Shown here: in pieces, positions 25,905-33,623 of the stretch
Layout of the letters: every line of letters begins with the position of its first letter
Numbering within the stretch: the first letter of the stretch is position 1
Assembly (NCBI RefSeq): GCF_034274695.1
Contig: NZ_CP128362.1
Span: 2,916,501 to 2,980,500, forward strand
DNA: 64,000 nt
Reading direction: 5' to 3'
DNA from: Chitinophaga sp. LS1
Lineage (GTDB): Bacteria; Bacteroidota; Bacteroidia; Chitinophagales; Chitinophagaceae
Translations under genes and position numbers: made by a program
The notes under the pieces: model-generated
The model's database searches: none
What the model was told of the DNA's origin: nothing
The model's input: only the letters and a program-made list of their open reading frames with translations

Positions 25905-27011
25905 ATGAAAAAGTACTTCCTGTTCGTTACCATGCTGTTGGCCGTAAACACCCAGGCACAGAAAACCCTCATTCCAAAGAAGACCACACTGGCTGCGCTG
26001 ACGAAGACGAATCAATATTTTATGGAGAAGTGGCCGGATACGGGCAAAGAGATTGTGTTGAATAAAACATGGCCATCTAATATCTGGACCCGTGGTGTGT
26101 ATTATGAAGGCCTCATGGCATTGTATGCTATTGATCCAAAGCAACCCTATTATGATTATGCAGTGCGATGGGGTGAAAAACATAACTGGAATCTTCGCAA
26201 TGGTATTAAAACCCGCAATGCGGATGACCAGGATTGTGGGCAGACGTATATTGATCTGTACCTGATAGACAAAAAACCGGAACGTATCGCCAATATCAAA
26301 GCGTCTATTGATACAATGCTCAGGACATCTAAAATAGACGACTGGCATTGGATCGATGCCGTTCAGATGGCGATGCCTGTAATGGCCCGCTTAGGTAAAA
26401 TATATAAGGATACGGCTTATTTCCACCGCATGTATGAAATGTATGAGTGGACAAAGAATGGTTTGTACAATAAAGAAGAGCATTTGTGGTGGAGAGATAA
26501 GGACTTCATTCCTCCTTATAAAGAACCAAATGGGCAGAACTGCTATTGGAGTCGTGGTAATGGATGGGTACTGGCAGCATTGGTAAGAACAATGGAACAA
26601 CTCCCCGAAAATTCCCATTATTATAAGATCTTCCTCAATGACTTTAAGGAAATGTCAGCCGCTGTTTTACCCCTGCAAAGGACGGATGGGTTCTGGAATG
26701 CGAGTCTGCATGATCCAAATAATTATGGTGGAAAAGAGCTGACAGGTACTTCATTATTTGTATATGGTATTACCTGGGGTATTCGTAAAGGCTACCTGGA
26801 TAAAAAGACTTATTATCCGGTGGTAGTGAAGGCGTGGAACGCGCTGGTAAAAGATTGTGTACATGATAATGGAATGCTGGGCTTTGTGCAGAGTACAGGT
26901 AAGCAACCTTCAGATGGTCAGCCGGTTAGTTTTGATAAGATACCTGATTTTGAGGATTATGGGCTGGGATGTTTCCTGCTCGCAGGTAGTGAGATTTATA
27001 AATTAAAATGA
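25905..27011 (+). CDS. GH105 unsaturated rhamnogalacturonyl hydrolase (YteR/YesR-like)
   Basis: 368 aa with signal peptide (MKKYFLFVTMLLAVNTQAQ). (alpha/alpha)6-barrel with GH105 hallmarks: WTRGVYYEGLMALYAID, NADDQDCGQTYIDLY (first catalytic-site Asp region), DDWHWIDAVQMAMPVMARLG (second Asp), YWSRGNGWVLAALVR, and GSEIYKL end. Hydrolyses the unsaturated uronic acid left by pectin or rhamnogalacturonan lyases. Lies 20 bp after the glycosidase-like gene, likely one transcript. Confidence 0.9.
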   Translation: MKKYFLFVTMLLAVNTQAQKTLIPKKTTLAALTKTNQYFMEKWPDTGKEIVLNKTWPSNIWTRGVYYEGLMALYAIDPKQPYYDYAVRWGEKHNWNLRNGIKTRNADDQDCGQTYIDLYLIDKKPERIANIKASIDTMLRTSKIDDWHWIDAVQMAMPVMARLGKIYKDTAYFHRMYEMYEWTKNGLYNKEEHLWWRDKDFIPPYKEPNGQNCYWSRGNGWVLAALVRTMEQLPENSHYYKIFLNDFKEMSAAVLPLQRTDGFWNASLHDPNNYGGKELTGTSLFVYGITWGIRKGYLDKKTYYPVVVKAWNALVKDCVHDNGMLGFVQSTGKQPSDGQPVSFDKIPDFEDYGLGCFLLAGSEIYKLK

Positions 27012-27283
27012 TTTTTCAGGCCTGTGGCAGCTATTGCTTCTTTCCTGCCTGCCGCAGGCTCCACCCTCCCTCGTTGAACCCCATTTGCAAAAAAATTAAG
27101 CGTACCATATACCTTTATTTAGAATAAAATCCCTATTTTTCACCCGTGTGAATGAATAAAGTGTAGCAGAATACCACGTCATTACTCAAACTCAGGTCTA
27201 TGCGTCTCAACACTTCCGCAGCCAGCAATGGCTTTGCGTCCACGTTCGCGTATAATTTAATCAATATAAAGCTCCACAAAACC

Positions 27284-29731
27284 ATGAACAGATTTTTGGG
27301 ATTTGCCGCGCTGTTGCTCGCTCAGCAATTGCATGCGCAACAACAACAGGCTCCAGCCTATCCATTGGTCACACACGATCCTTATTTCAGCATCTGGTCC
27401 GCTTCGGACAATCTCACCGCTTCGGCCACCCGTCACTGGACAGGTGCAGAACAGCCTATCGTAGGCATGGTAAAAGTGGATGGCACCACTTACCGTGTAC
27501 TCGGTCAGCAAGGTGAACATTATGATGGTATCGTGCCTGCTGCCGATGAAAAGAAATATACTGTCGCCTATACAGAAACAGCGCCTGCTGCTGACTGGAT
27601 GTCGACCGACTTCATTGAAAAAGGCTGGCAGACAGGTGAAGCTCCTTTCACCAACGACAAACACATGTCAGGTACACAATGGAATACCCGCGACATCTGG
27701 GTACGCCGCTCATTCAACCTGAATAAGATCCCTTCAGAACCATTGTTCCTGAAGATCAATCACGATGATAACGCTGAAGTATATATTAATGGTACTAAAG
27801 CGTATAGCTACGAAGGTTGGTTGAACCACACACAATATTTCCCCATTAGCGACGATGTAAAGAAGCTCCTGAAGAAAGGTAAAAATGTACTGGCCATACA
27901 TGTTACCAATACACAGGGCGGTGCTTTCCTCGATGCTGGTATCTCAGTAAAACCAAAGAACTTACTGGCGGACAATATCAAAACAGCCGTGCAGAAAAGC
28001 GTACAGCTCACCGCTACGCAGACTACCTACACCTTTAGCTGTGGTAAAGTAGACCTGACGCTGAACTTCCTGTCTCCGTTATTATTAAATGACCTTGACC
28101 TGATGTCTCGTCCGGTATCTTATATTAGCTACAAAGTACAATCTAACGATGGTGCACAGCACGATGTACAGGTGTACTTTGGTGCAAGTTCCACGCTCGC
28201 TACCAATACCGCTGGCCAGGAAGTGACAGCACAGCAGCTCACCAGCAATGGCCTGTCTATCCTGAAAGCAGGTACAACAGAGCAGGCAATCCTGGCGAAG
28301 AAAGGTGATGACCTCCGCATAGACTGGGGATACCTGTATGTAGCTGTACCAAAAGAAGCCAACGCTACCCAGACTATAACAACTGATGGTGATGCGATTG
28401 CTTCTTTCGTAGGGAAAGCAAAAGCAGTAACTGCCGGCAAACAACTGATGTTGAACACGGTTGTAAAACTGGGTAAAGTAGGTGCTGAATCCAAAGAACA
28501 GGTTGTCCTTATTGGTTATGATGATATCTACAGCATTCAGTACTTCGGTACTAACCTGCGCCCATGGTGGAAAAAGGATGACACCTTCACCATCGAAAAA
28601 GAACTGGCTGCTGCCAGCAAATACTATGGTTCCATCCTGGAACGTTGCAAAACCTTCGACAAACAGATGTATGCTGATGCAACCAAAGCAGGTGGCGACA
28701 CTTATGCTAAGTTGTGTGTACTCGGTTATCGACAGAGCATCGCTGCACATAAACTGGTGAAGAGTCCTGAAGGCGAAATACTGTTCCTCTCCAAAGAGAA
28801 CTTCAGCAATGGCTGTATCAATACAGTGGATGTAACTTATCCATCCGCACCTCTGTTCCTGATCTACAATCCTGATCTGATGAAGGGGATGACAAACGGT
28901 ATCTTCTACTTTAGCGAAAGCGGTAAATACACCGAGCCTTACGCTGCACATGACCTGGGTACCTATCCGCTGGCAAATGGGCAGGTATATGGCGAAGGCA
29001 TGCCGGTAGAAGAATCTGGTAACATGATCATCCTGACTGCAGCTATCGCAAAAGCAGAAGGTAATGCTGATTATGCAAAGAAGCATTGGAAGACGCTGTC
29101 AACCTGGGCAGACTACCTGCTGAAAGAGGGTTTCGATCCAGCTAACCAGCTGTGTACCGATGACTTTGCCGGTCACCTGGCCAGAAATGCAAACCTTTCA
29201 GTAAAAGCGATCGTTGGTTTGGGTTGTTATGCTATGCTGGCAGATCAGCTGGGCGAAAAGACAACAGCTGAGAAATTCAGAACAGCGGCAAAGAATATGG
29301 TGACTAACTGGATGAAACTGGCAGATGATGGTGACCACTACACCCTGGCGTTTGAGCGCAAAGGCACCTGGAGCCAGAAGTACAACCTGGTTTGGGATAA
29401 AGTGTTGGGGCTGGACCTGTTTCCAAAAGCTGTATACGACAAGGAAATCAAATATTATCTGACACAGCAGCAACGTTTTGGTTTACCACTGGATAGCCGT
29501 AAAACCTACACTAAATCTGACTGGATCGTGTGGACAGCGGGGCTAACCGATAACCAGGCTGATTTTGAAGCACTGATCACTCCGGTGTATAAGTATGCAA
29601 CAGAAACCAGCAGCCGTGTACCTATTTCCGACTGGCATGAAACTACCGATGGTAAGATGGTAGGATTCCAGGCGCGAAGTGTGGTAGGTGGATATTTTAT
29701 GGAAATATTGGAAAAGAAACTGGGTAAATAA
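27284..29731 (+). CDS. Secreted glutaminase-like protein (DUF4964/DUF5127/DUF4965/DUF1793)
   Basis: 815 aa from ATG 27284, which starts a signal peptide MNRFLGFAALLLAQQLHAQ; a longer frame from 27200 is unlikely. The order of blocks is VTHDPYFSIWSASDNLTASATRHWTG (DUF4964), an inserted jelly-roll-like segment with FLKINHDDNAEVYINGTKAYSYEGW (galactose-binding-like), a DUF5127 region, then GYRQSIAAHKLV, FSNGCINTVDVTYPSAPLFLIYNPDLMKGM and MPVEESGNMIILTAAIAKAEG of the DUF4965/DUF1793 (alpha/alpha)6 part. These proteins are annotated as glutaminase A by similarity to fungal GtaA, but in Bacteroidota they cluster with glycan genes, so the true substrate may be a glycan. Confidence 0.85.
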   Translation: MNRFLGFAALLLAQQLHAQQQQAPAYPLVTHDPYFSIWSASDNLTASATRHWTGAEQPIVGMVKVDGTTYRVLGQQGEHYDGIVPAADEKKYTVAYTETAPAADWMSTDFIEKGWQTGEAPFTNDKHMSGTQWNTRDIWVRRSFNLNKIPSEPLFLKINHDDNAEVYINGTKAYSYEGWLNHTQYFPISDDVKKLLKKGKNVLAIHVTNTQGGAFLDAGISVKPKNLLADNIKTAVQKSVQLTATQTTYTFSCGKVDLTLNFLSPLLLNDLDLMSRPVSYISYKVQSNDGAQHDVQVYFGASSTLATNTAGQEVTAQQLTSNGLSILKAGTTEQAILAKKGDDLRIDWGYLYVAVPKEANATQTITTDGDAIASFVGKAKAVTAGKQLMLNTVVKLGKVGAESKEQVVLIGYDDIYSIQYFGTNLRPWWKKDDTFTIEKELAAASKYYGSILERCKTFDKQMYADATKAGGDTYAKLCVLGYRQSIAAHKLVKSPEGEILFLSKENFSNGCINTVDVTYPSAPLFLIYNPDLMKGMTNGIFYFSESGKYTEPYAAHDLGTYPLANGQVYGEGMPVEESGNMIILTAAIAKAEGNADYAKKHWKTLSTWADYLLKEGFDPANQLCTDDFAGHLARNANLSVKAIVGLGCYAMLADQLGEKTTAEKFRTAAKNMVTNWMKLADDGDHYTLAFERKGTWSQKYNLVWDKVLGLDLFPKAVYDKEIKYYLTQQQRFGLPLDSRKTYTKSDWIVWTAGLTDNQADFEALITPVYKYATETSSRVPISDWHETTDGKMVGFQARSVVGGYFMEILEKKLGK

Positions 29732-29798
29732 TTGGCTGCAATCAGCCGTATCGGGGTGGGGTGGCCTTTTTACAGGCTTCCTCACCTTTGTTTTTAAG

Positions 29799-29818
29799 GT
29801 GTAGTAATTGTACTACAC
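29799..29818. promoter_or_regulatory. Perfect 20-bp palindrome
   Basis: GTGTAGTA-ATTG-TACTACAC has eight-bp perfect arms. It begins 68 bp after the glutaminase-like gene, in a 900-bp gene-free stretch. It could be a repressor operator; a TATATTTGC box follows at about 29838. Confidence 0.35.
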
Positions 29819-29980
29819 GTCATCATTGGCGGCTTGGTTATATTTGCAACACACACTTTGTTATACTATCCTTAGACTTCTCTATTACCAAATATCAATC
29901 TAAAATAATTTATTTAATATATGTATATGAGCATGATCATATACTGTTAAGAGCTTGGTTTTTATTAGGATATGGTAGAA

Positions 29981-30014
29981 AAAGGTTGTCATTCCTGGCG
30001 ACCTTTCATTTTTC
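29981..30014 (+). terminator. Hairpin terminator in gene-free region
   Basis: AAAGGT pairs with ACCTTT (extended by TGTC/GGCG with two G-U pairs), followed by CATTTTTC. No gene is visible between the glutaminase-like stop and this hairpin, so a short RNA from the TATATTTGC box is possible. Confidence 0.5.
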
Positions 30015-30061
30015 AAATCTTATTTTATCCCTTTATCTTTTTACCTACATCTATTACTTGT

Positions 30062-30172
30062 ACCGGCCGGTTTGGCCGGTTTTTTTTCAGATTATTTAAA
30101 TGATGAAGGCCTGTCGTTGACAGGCCCTCATCATTTAAATAGAAGCGCCTGCGAATTCTCTTCGCAGGCTGC
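30062..30172. other. Three stacked hairpins without a gene
   Basis: Hairpin 1: ACCGGCCGG/CCGGT around TTTGG followed by eight T (terminator-like, 30062-30088). Hairpin 2: ATTTAAATGATGA then GGCCTGTC pairing with GACAGGCC then TCATCATTTAAAT (30094-30140), a 21-bp stem with one mismatch. Hairpin 3: GCCTGCGAA/TTCGCAGGC around TTCTC (about 30147-30169). Nothing in this stretch codes for protein. Confidence 0.6.
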
Positions 30173-30187
30173 TCACTTTTTTGGGTA

Positions 30188-30540
30188 ATGGATGCAATTG
30201 AGGAAATAAAATGGATGGAATAAGGAAACAATGAATGTTTGGGGTTTGGGGAACAATGAACGAAACGGGGAAACAATGAACATTGGGGCATTGCCAACCG
30301 GATGAAAAATCAGGGGTCGCAATTGGATGAAATCCGGGGATCACAACTGGACAAAAAATCGGAGGTTAAAATGGATGAAATTTTGGAGGCGGCAACTGGA
30401 TGAAAATAAAGTAGAAATCAGGGTGAAAATGAATGAAATTCAGGGTGAAATGGATGAAAAGCTGGGGGTAATAATGGACGAAATTTCGGGGTTAAAATGG
30501 ATGAAACTCTTGGAAGTTACAATGGAATGAAAACTGCTTG
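30188..30540 (+). repeat. Degenerate ~24-nt repeat array, consensus ATGGATGAAAT...GGGG
   Basis: About 13-15 degenerate copies of a 20-34 nt unit beginning ATGGATGAAAT (or ATGAATG, TGGACGAA) followed by a G-rich run (GGGG, GGAGG) and an A-rich tail. Copies begin for example at 30188, 30211, 30328 and 30480. A 67-codon frame through part of it (30327-30530) has no recognisable protein character and I do not annotate it. The 16-mer TGAAAATGAATGAAAT at 30424 recurs upstream of two units of the small-peptide array at 60.7 and 61.1 kb. Confidence 0.6.
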
Positions 30541-30631
30541 CACTACACGAATAAATATCTTATTAATTAGTTTGAACTAAACCAGTTTTGACTAAACACT
30601 GATCAATCAGTTCTTGCTAATCACTTATCAA

Positions 30632-30871
30632 TTAGTTCTCACTAAACCCACTGAAAAAGCGACGCGCTACGTGTTTAAATCTATTCACATCTTCTTCGCT
30701 CTCCAGTTCCATATCGAAATGAGAATTGGTCGTATTATAATATTGTAAAGCTGCTGCTGCAATGTCGATATTACCGTAGGCATCTGCAGTGGCTTTGATA
30801 AAGCTGCTATTTGAATTCAAATAGTGAAGTGCTTTGATGTCAAATTCGAAAGTGATGATACCGTTTGCCAT
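30632..30871 (-). CDS. Small hypothetical protein, 79 aa
   Basis: ATG start, soluble and acidic: MANGIITFEFDIKALHYL, NIDIAAAALQYYNTTN, LESEEDVNRFKHVARRFFSGF. The strand-helix pattern looks like a genuine small domain. No family recognised. It is divergent from the sialate O-acetylesterase gene with an 84-bp spacer. Confidence 0.55.
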   Translation of the reverse strand: MANGIITFEFDIKALHYLNSNSSFIKATADAYGNIDIAAAALQYYNTTNSHFDMELESEEDVNRFKHVARRFFSGFSEN

Positions 30872-30955
30872 GATAGTTTCATTTTAATAACTCATCCTAT
30901 AAAAATTTCGTGCCAAACTTTTGTAACTTGTAGAGATCATTAAAAAACTAATTTC

Positions 30956-32401
30956 ATGCGATTATCCACGTTCCTCAGTACCACTGTGTTATCACTATTT
31001 GTTACTTTTTGTTATGCTGATATTAAATTGCCTGCTTTAGTCGGAAGCAATATGGTTCTGCAACGCAATAAACCATTACATATCTGGGGATGGGCTGATA
31101 AAGGCGAAACAGTCACAGTAACTTTTAAAGGAAAAGCAGTAAAAACTGTTGCAACAGAAAAAGGTAAATGGCAGGTTACATTACCTGCGATGCCAGCTGG
31201 CGGCCCTTACGAAATGTCGTTAAAAGGGAAGAACACTATTCACCTTGATAATATATTAATAGGTGAAGTATGGGTGGCTTCCGGCCAGTCAAATATGGAA
31301 ATGCCGCTCCAGGGCTGGGGCAAGGTCCACAACTTCGAACAGGAAGTCAAAGCAGCGAACTATCCCAACATTCGTCTGCTGATGATAAAACGTGCAACCA
31401 GTACCGTACCGCTTGATACCGTCACTGTTTTGCAGGGTGGATGGCAGGCGTGTACGCCGCAATATATTCCGGAATTTTCTGCAGTCGGATACTTTTTTGC
31501 CCGTGAAATTAATGGGTATCAACAAGTACCTGTGGGAATCATCCTCACTTCGTGGGGGGGGACTGTAGCAGAAGCGTGGACGAGTGGGGAATCGTTGAAA
31601 AAAATGCCGGCATTTGCGGATGCGGTTAAATCATTTGAGCAACTGTCTACGCCGGAAGCGCCTTCAAATCCTAATAAGGCAACATTATTATATAATGCGA
31701 TGATCCATCCTGTTATACCATATACCATCCGTGGAGTGATCTGGTATCAGGGGGAGAGCAACGCTGAGAGGGCGTATCAATACAGGGAGTTGTTTCCCCT
31801 CATGATCAAAGACTGGCGGAAACAGTGGAAGCAGGGGGATTTTCCTTTCTATTTCGTACAGCTGGCTAATTACAAGGATGTGGATGCACAACCTGTGGAG
31901 TCTGATTGGGCAGAGCTGCGGGAGGCACAGTTAAAGACTTTATCACTGCCAGCTACAGGTATGGCATCGGCGATTGATATTGGAGAGGCGAAAGATATAC
32001 ATCCTAAAAATAAACAGGAGGTAGGGCGTAGGTTGTCCCTCATCGCAAGGGCAGAGGTGTATGGGGAGAAAATTCCTTATTCCGGGCCTATCTATTTGTC
32101 TAAGCAGATTGCAGGGAACAAAGTGACTTTGAACTTTAAATATACCAATGATGGATTGCAGGTGAAGAAAGGTGGGACATTAAAAGGGTTCGCTATCGCT
32201 GGCGAAGACAAGCAATTCCATTGGGCACAGGCTACGATCAAGGGGAATCAGGTCGTGGTGTGGAGTGAAGAGGTGCCACATCCTGTGGCGGTGAGGTATG
32301 GTTGGGCCAATAATCCTGAGGGTAATCTTTACAATGGTGCTGGGTTACCAGCGAGTCCTTTTAGGACAGATGATTGGAAGGGAGTGACATTTGGGAAGTA
32401 G
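30956..32401 (+). CDS. Sialate O-acetylesterase (SGNH/GDSL, SASA domain)
   Basis: 481 aa with signal peptide. An N-terminal beta-sandwich precedes the SASA esterase domain: VASGQSNMEMPL with the nucleophile serine of GQSN, LTSWGGTVAEAW (oxyanion glycine), GVIWYQGESNAERAYQYRELFPLMIKDWRKQW, and DIGEAKDIHPKNKQEVGRRL with the catalytic Asp/His. Removes acetyl groups from sialic acid or from other acetylated glycans such as pectins and xylans. It ends in FRTDDWKGVTFGK, which is echoed by a fragment just downstream. Confidence 0.93.
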   Translation: MRLSTFLSTTVLSLFVTFCYADIKLPALVGSNMVLQRNKPLHIWGWADKGETVTVTFKGKAVKTVATEKGKWQVTLPAMPAGGPYEMSLKGKNTIHLDNILIGEVWVASGQSNMEMPLQGWGKVHNFEQEVKAANYPNIRLLMIKRATSTVPLDTVTVLQGGWQACTPQYIPEFSAVGYFFAREINGYQQVPVGIILTSWGGTVAEAWTSGESLKKMPAFADAVKSFEQLSTPEAPSNPNKATLLYNAMIHPVIPYTIRGVIWYQGESNAERAYQYRELFPLMIKDWRKQWKQGDFPFYFVQLANYKDVDAQPVESDWAELREAQLKTLSLPATGMASAIDIGEAKDIHPKNKQEVGRRLSLIARAEVYGEKIPYSGPIYLSKQIAGNKVTLNFKYTNDGLQVKKGGTLKGFAIAGEDKQFHWAQATIKGNQVVVWSEEVPHPVAVRYGWANNPEGNLYNGAGLPASPFRTDDWKGVTFGK

Positions 32402-32410
32402 GAGCGATCA

Positions 32411-32531
32411 CTTTCAGAACATAAGTGTGGAAATCTTTCAGAACATATTGTTGGAAATGAATCCCTTTGTAGAAGTATCCAGAGCAACTTTCAGAACCGA
32501 TGACAGGAAAGATATTACCTTTGGGAAGTAA
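32411..32531 (+). pseudogene. C-terminal fragment of a second sialate O-acetylesterase, with decamer repeats
   Basis: The last codons before TAA at 32529 read ATFRTDDRKDITFGK, nearly the same as the end of the intact esterase (SPFRTDDWKGVTFGK). The intact gene ends 130 bp earlier, so this is a duplicated 3' end or the stump of a deleted paralogue. The same spacer carries CTTTCAGAAC three times (32411, 32435, 32488), the last one within the fragment. Confidence 0.55.
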
Positions 32532-32545
32532 CCAGGTTTTATCAG

Positions 32546-33421
32546 ATGCGTCAAGTTGTATTCGGTGTATTATTCGCCATGCTATGGGCTTCCGCCAGCG
32601 TGGCTACCAAGATTGGTATCAGATCAGCAGAGCCTTTAATATTGGCCAACTTCCGATTTTTCCTCGCCGGAGGAGGGATGTTGTTGTTTGCCTATCTTAT
32701 TCAGAAAGGCAAACATAGAATGCCGCAGGGAAAGGAGTGGAGACAGCTGCTCACATTTGGGTTTCTCAATACTACCTTATACCTGAGTTTATATGTTATT
32801 TCCATGAAATCGGTATCTGCGGGTATCGGCACCCTGGCTACTGCAACGAACCCTTTATTCATCATGGCGATATCTGCATTATGGCTCAAGCGACCATTAA
32901 GATGGTATGAGCTCACGGGTATGTTCCTTGGTTTATCCGGCGTTGCAGTAGCTACTTATCCTTTGTTGGCCGATAGCCATGGGTCTGTAGCAGGGCTAAT
33001 TATACTGCTAACCGGTATGTTATCTGTTTCTGTTGCTACTGTCTATTATTCCCGCATCGAATGGGAGTTATCCAATCTCGTCATTAATGGCTGGCAGGTG
33101 TTTCTGGGTGGGTTATTGTTATTGCCATTTACCTGCTTTACTTCTGATTTTTCTACTACCAGATACGACATCAATTTTTGGGGTGGGCTTTTATGGTTGG
33201 TACTTCCTGTTTCTGTCACGGCATTACAACTCTTCTTCTACCTTGTAAAGCGTGATGCAGTACGTGCATCGCTTTGGCTCTTTCTCTGTCCGGTATTCGG
33301 TTTTATTTATGCAGCTATCTTATTGCATGAGGCGGTTACCTTGTTTACATGGGTGGGGACGATTTTAGTAATAGCAGGGTTATATTTGGGACAGCGGGAG
33401 AAGTTTGCTGCGAAAAAGTGA
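32546..33421 (+). CDS. EamA/DMT-family transporter
   Basis: 291 aa with ten predicted helices in two EamA repeats: GVLFAMLWASASVATKIGIRSAEPLILANFRFFLAGG in the first; GLIILLTGMLSVSVATVYYSRIEW and YLVKRDAVRASLWLFLCPVFGFIYAAILLHEAVTLFTWVGTILVIAGLYLG in the second. Inner-membrane exporter of metabolites; substrate unknown. Confidence 0.9.
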   Translation: MRQVVFGVLFAMLWASASVATKIGIRSAEPLILANFRFFLAGGGMLLFAYLIQKGKHRMPQGKEWRQLLTFGFLNTTLYLSLYVISMKSVSAGIGTLATATNPLFIMAISALWLKRPLRWYELTGMFLGLSGVAVATYPLLADSHGSVAGLIILLTGMLSVSVATVYYSRIEWELSNLVINGWQVFLGGLLLLPFTCFTSDFSTTRYDINFWGGLLWLVLPVSVTALQLFFYLVKRDAVRASLWLFLCPVFGFIYAAILLHEAVTLFTWVGTILVIAGLYLGQREKFAAKK

Positions 33422-33525
33422 TTATTCAGTAAATTTAATCATGCCCAAAGATGGCAATTTCAAAAGTGTACCTGCAAAAGATCTTTTACAACAAATAAAA
33501 CGATCTTAATCTTCCCTCGTCCATA

Positions 33526-33612
33526 ACCGGACATCACTCCGCTCAAAACCGGACACCCTACCCCCACAACCCTCTGACTATCATCTTATTCCCACATGGC
33601 ACTATTCCTGCT
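33526..33612 (+). promoter_or_regulatory. Sigma-54-type promoter with two upstream activator repeats
   Basis: TGGCAC at 33597-33602, five nt, then CTGCT at 33608-33612 matches the -24/-12 consensus TGGCAC-N5-TTGCW with one mismatch. Two direct repeats ACCGGACA lie at 33526-33533 and 33548-33555, 22 bp (two helical turns) apart and about 50-70 bp upstream, where an NtrC-type activator would bind. The predicted transcription start falls within 1-2 nt of the ATG at 33624, suggesting a leaderless mRNA. Confidence 0.6.
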
Positions 33613-33623
33613 TCCACCTCCTC

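Noticed and set aside
28085..29086. 333-codon minus-strand frame inside the glutaminase-like gene
   Set aside because: Cysteine/phenylalanine-rich shadow of a clearly coding plus-strand gene.
30327..30530. 67-aa protein encoded in the ~24-nt repeat array
   Set aside because: Composition follows the DNA repeat; period is not a multiple of three and varies.
30850..30915. Sigma-54 promoter for the 79-aa gene on the minus strand (TTGGCACG followed by TTTTTA)
   Set aside because: The -12 GC is missing, which is essential in the consensus.
33439..33510. 22-codon frame MPKDGNFKSVPAK before the permease gene
   Set aside because: No support beyond a start and stop; upstream of the predicted sigma-54 promoter region.
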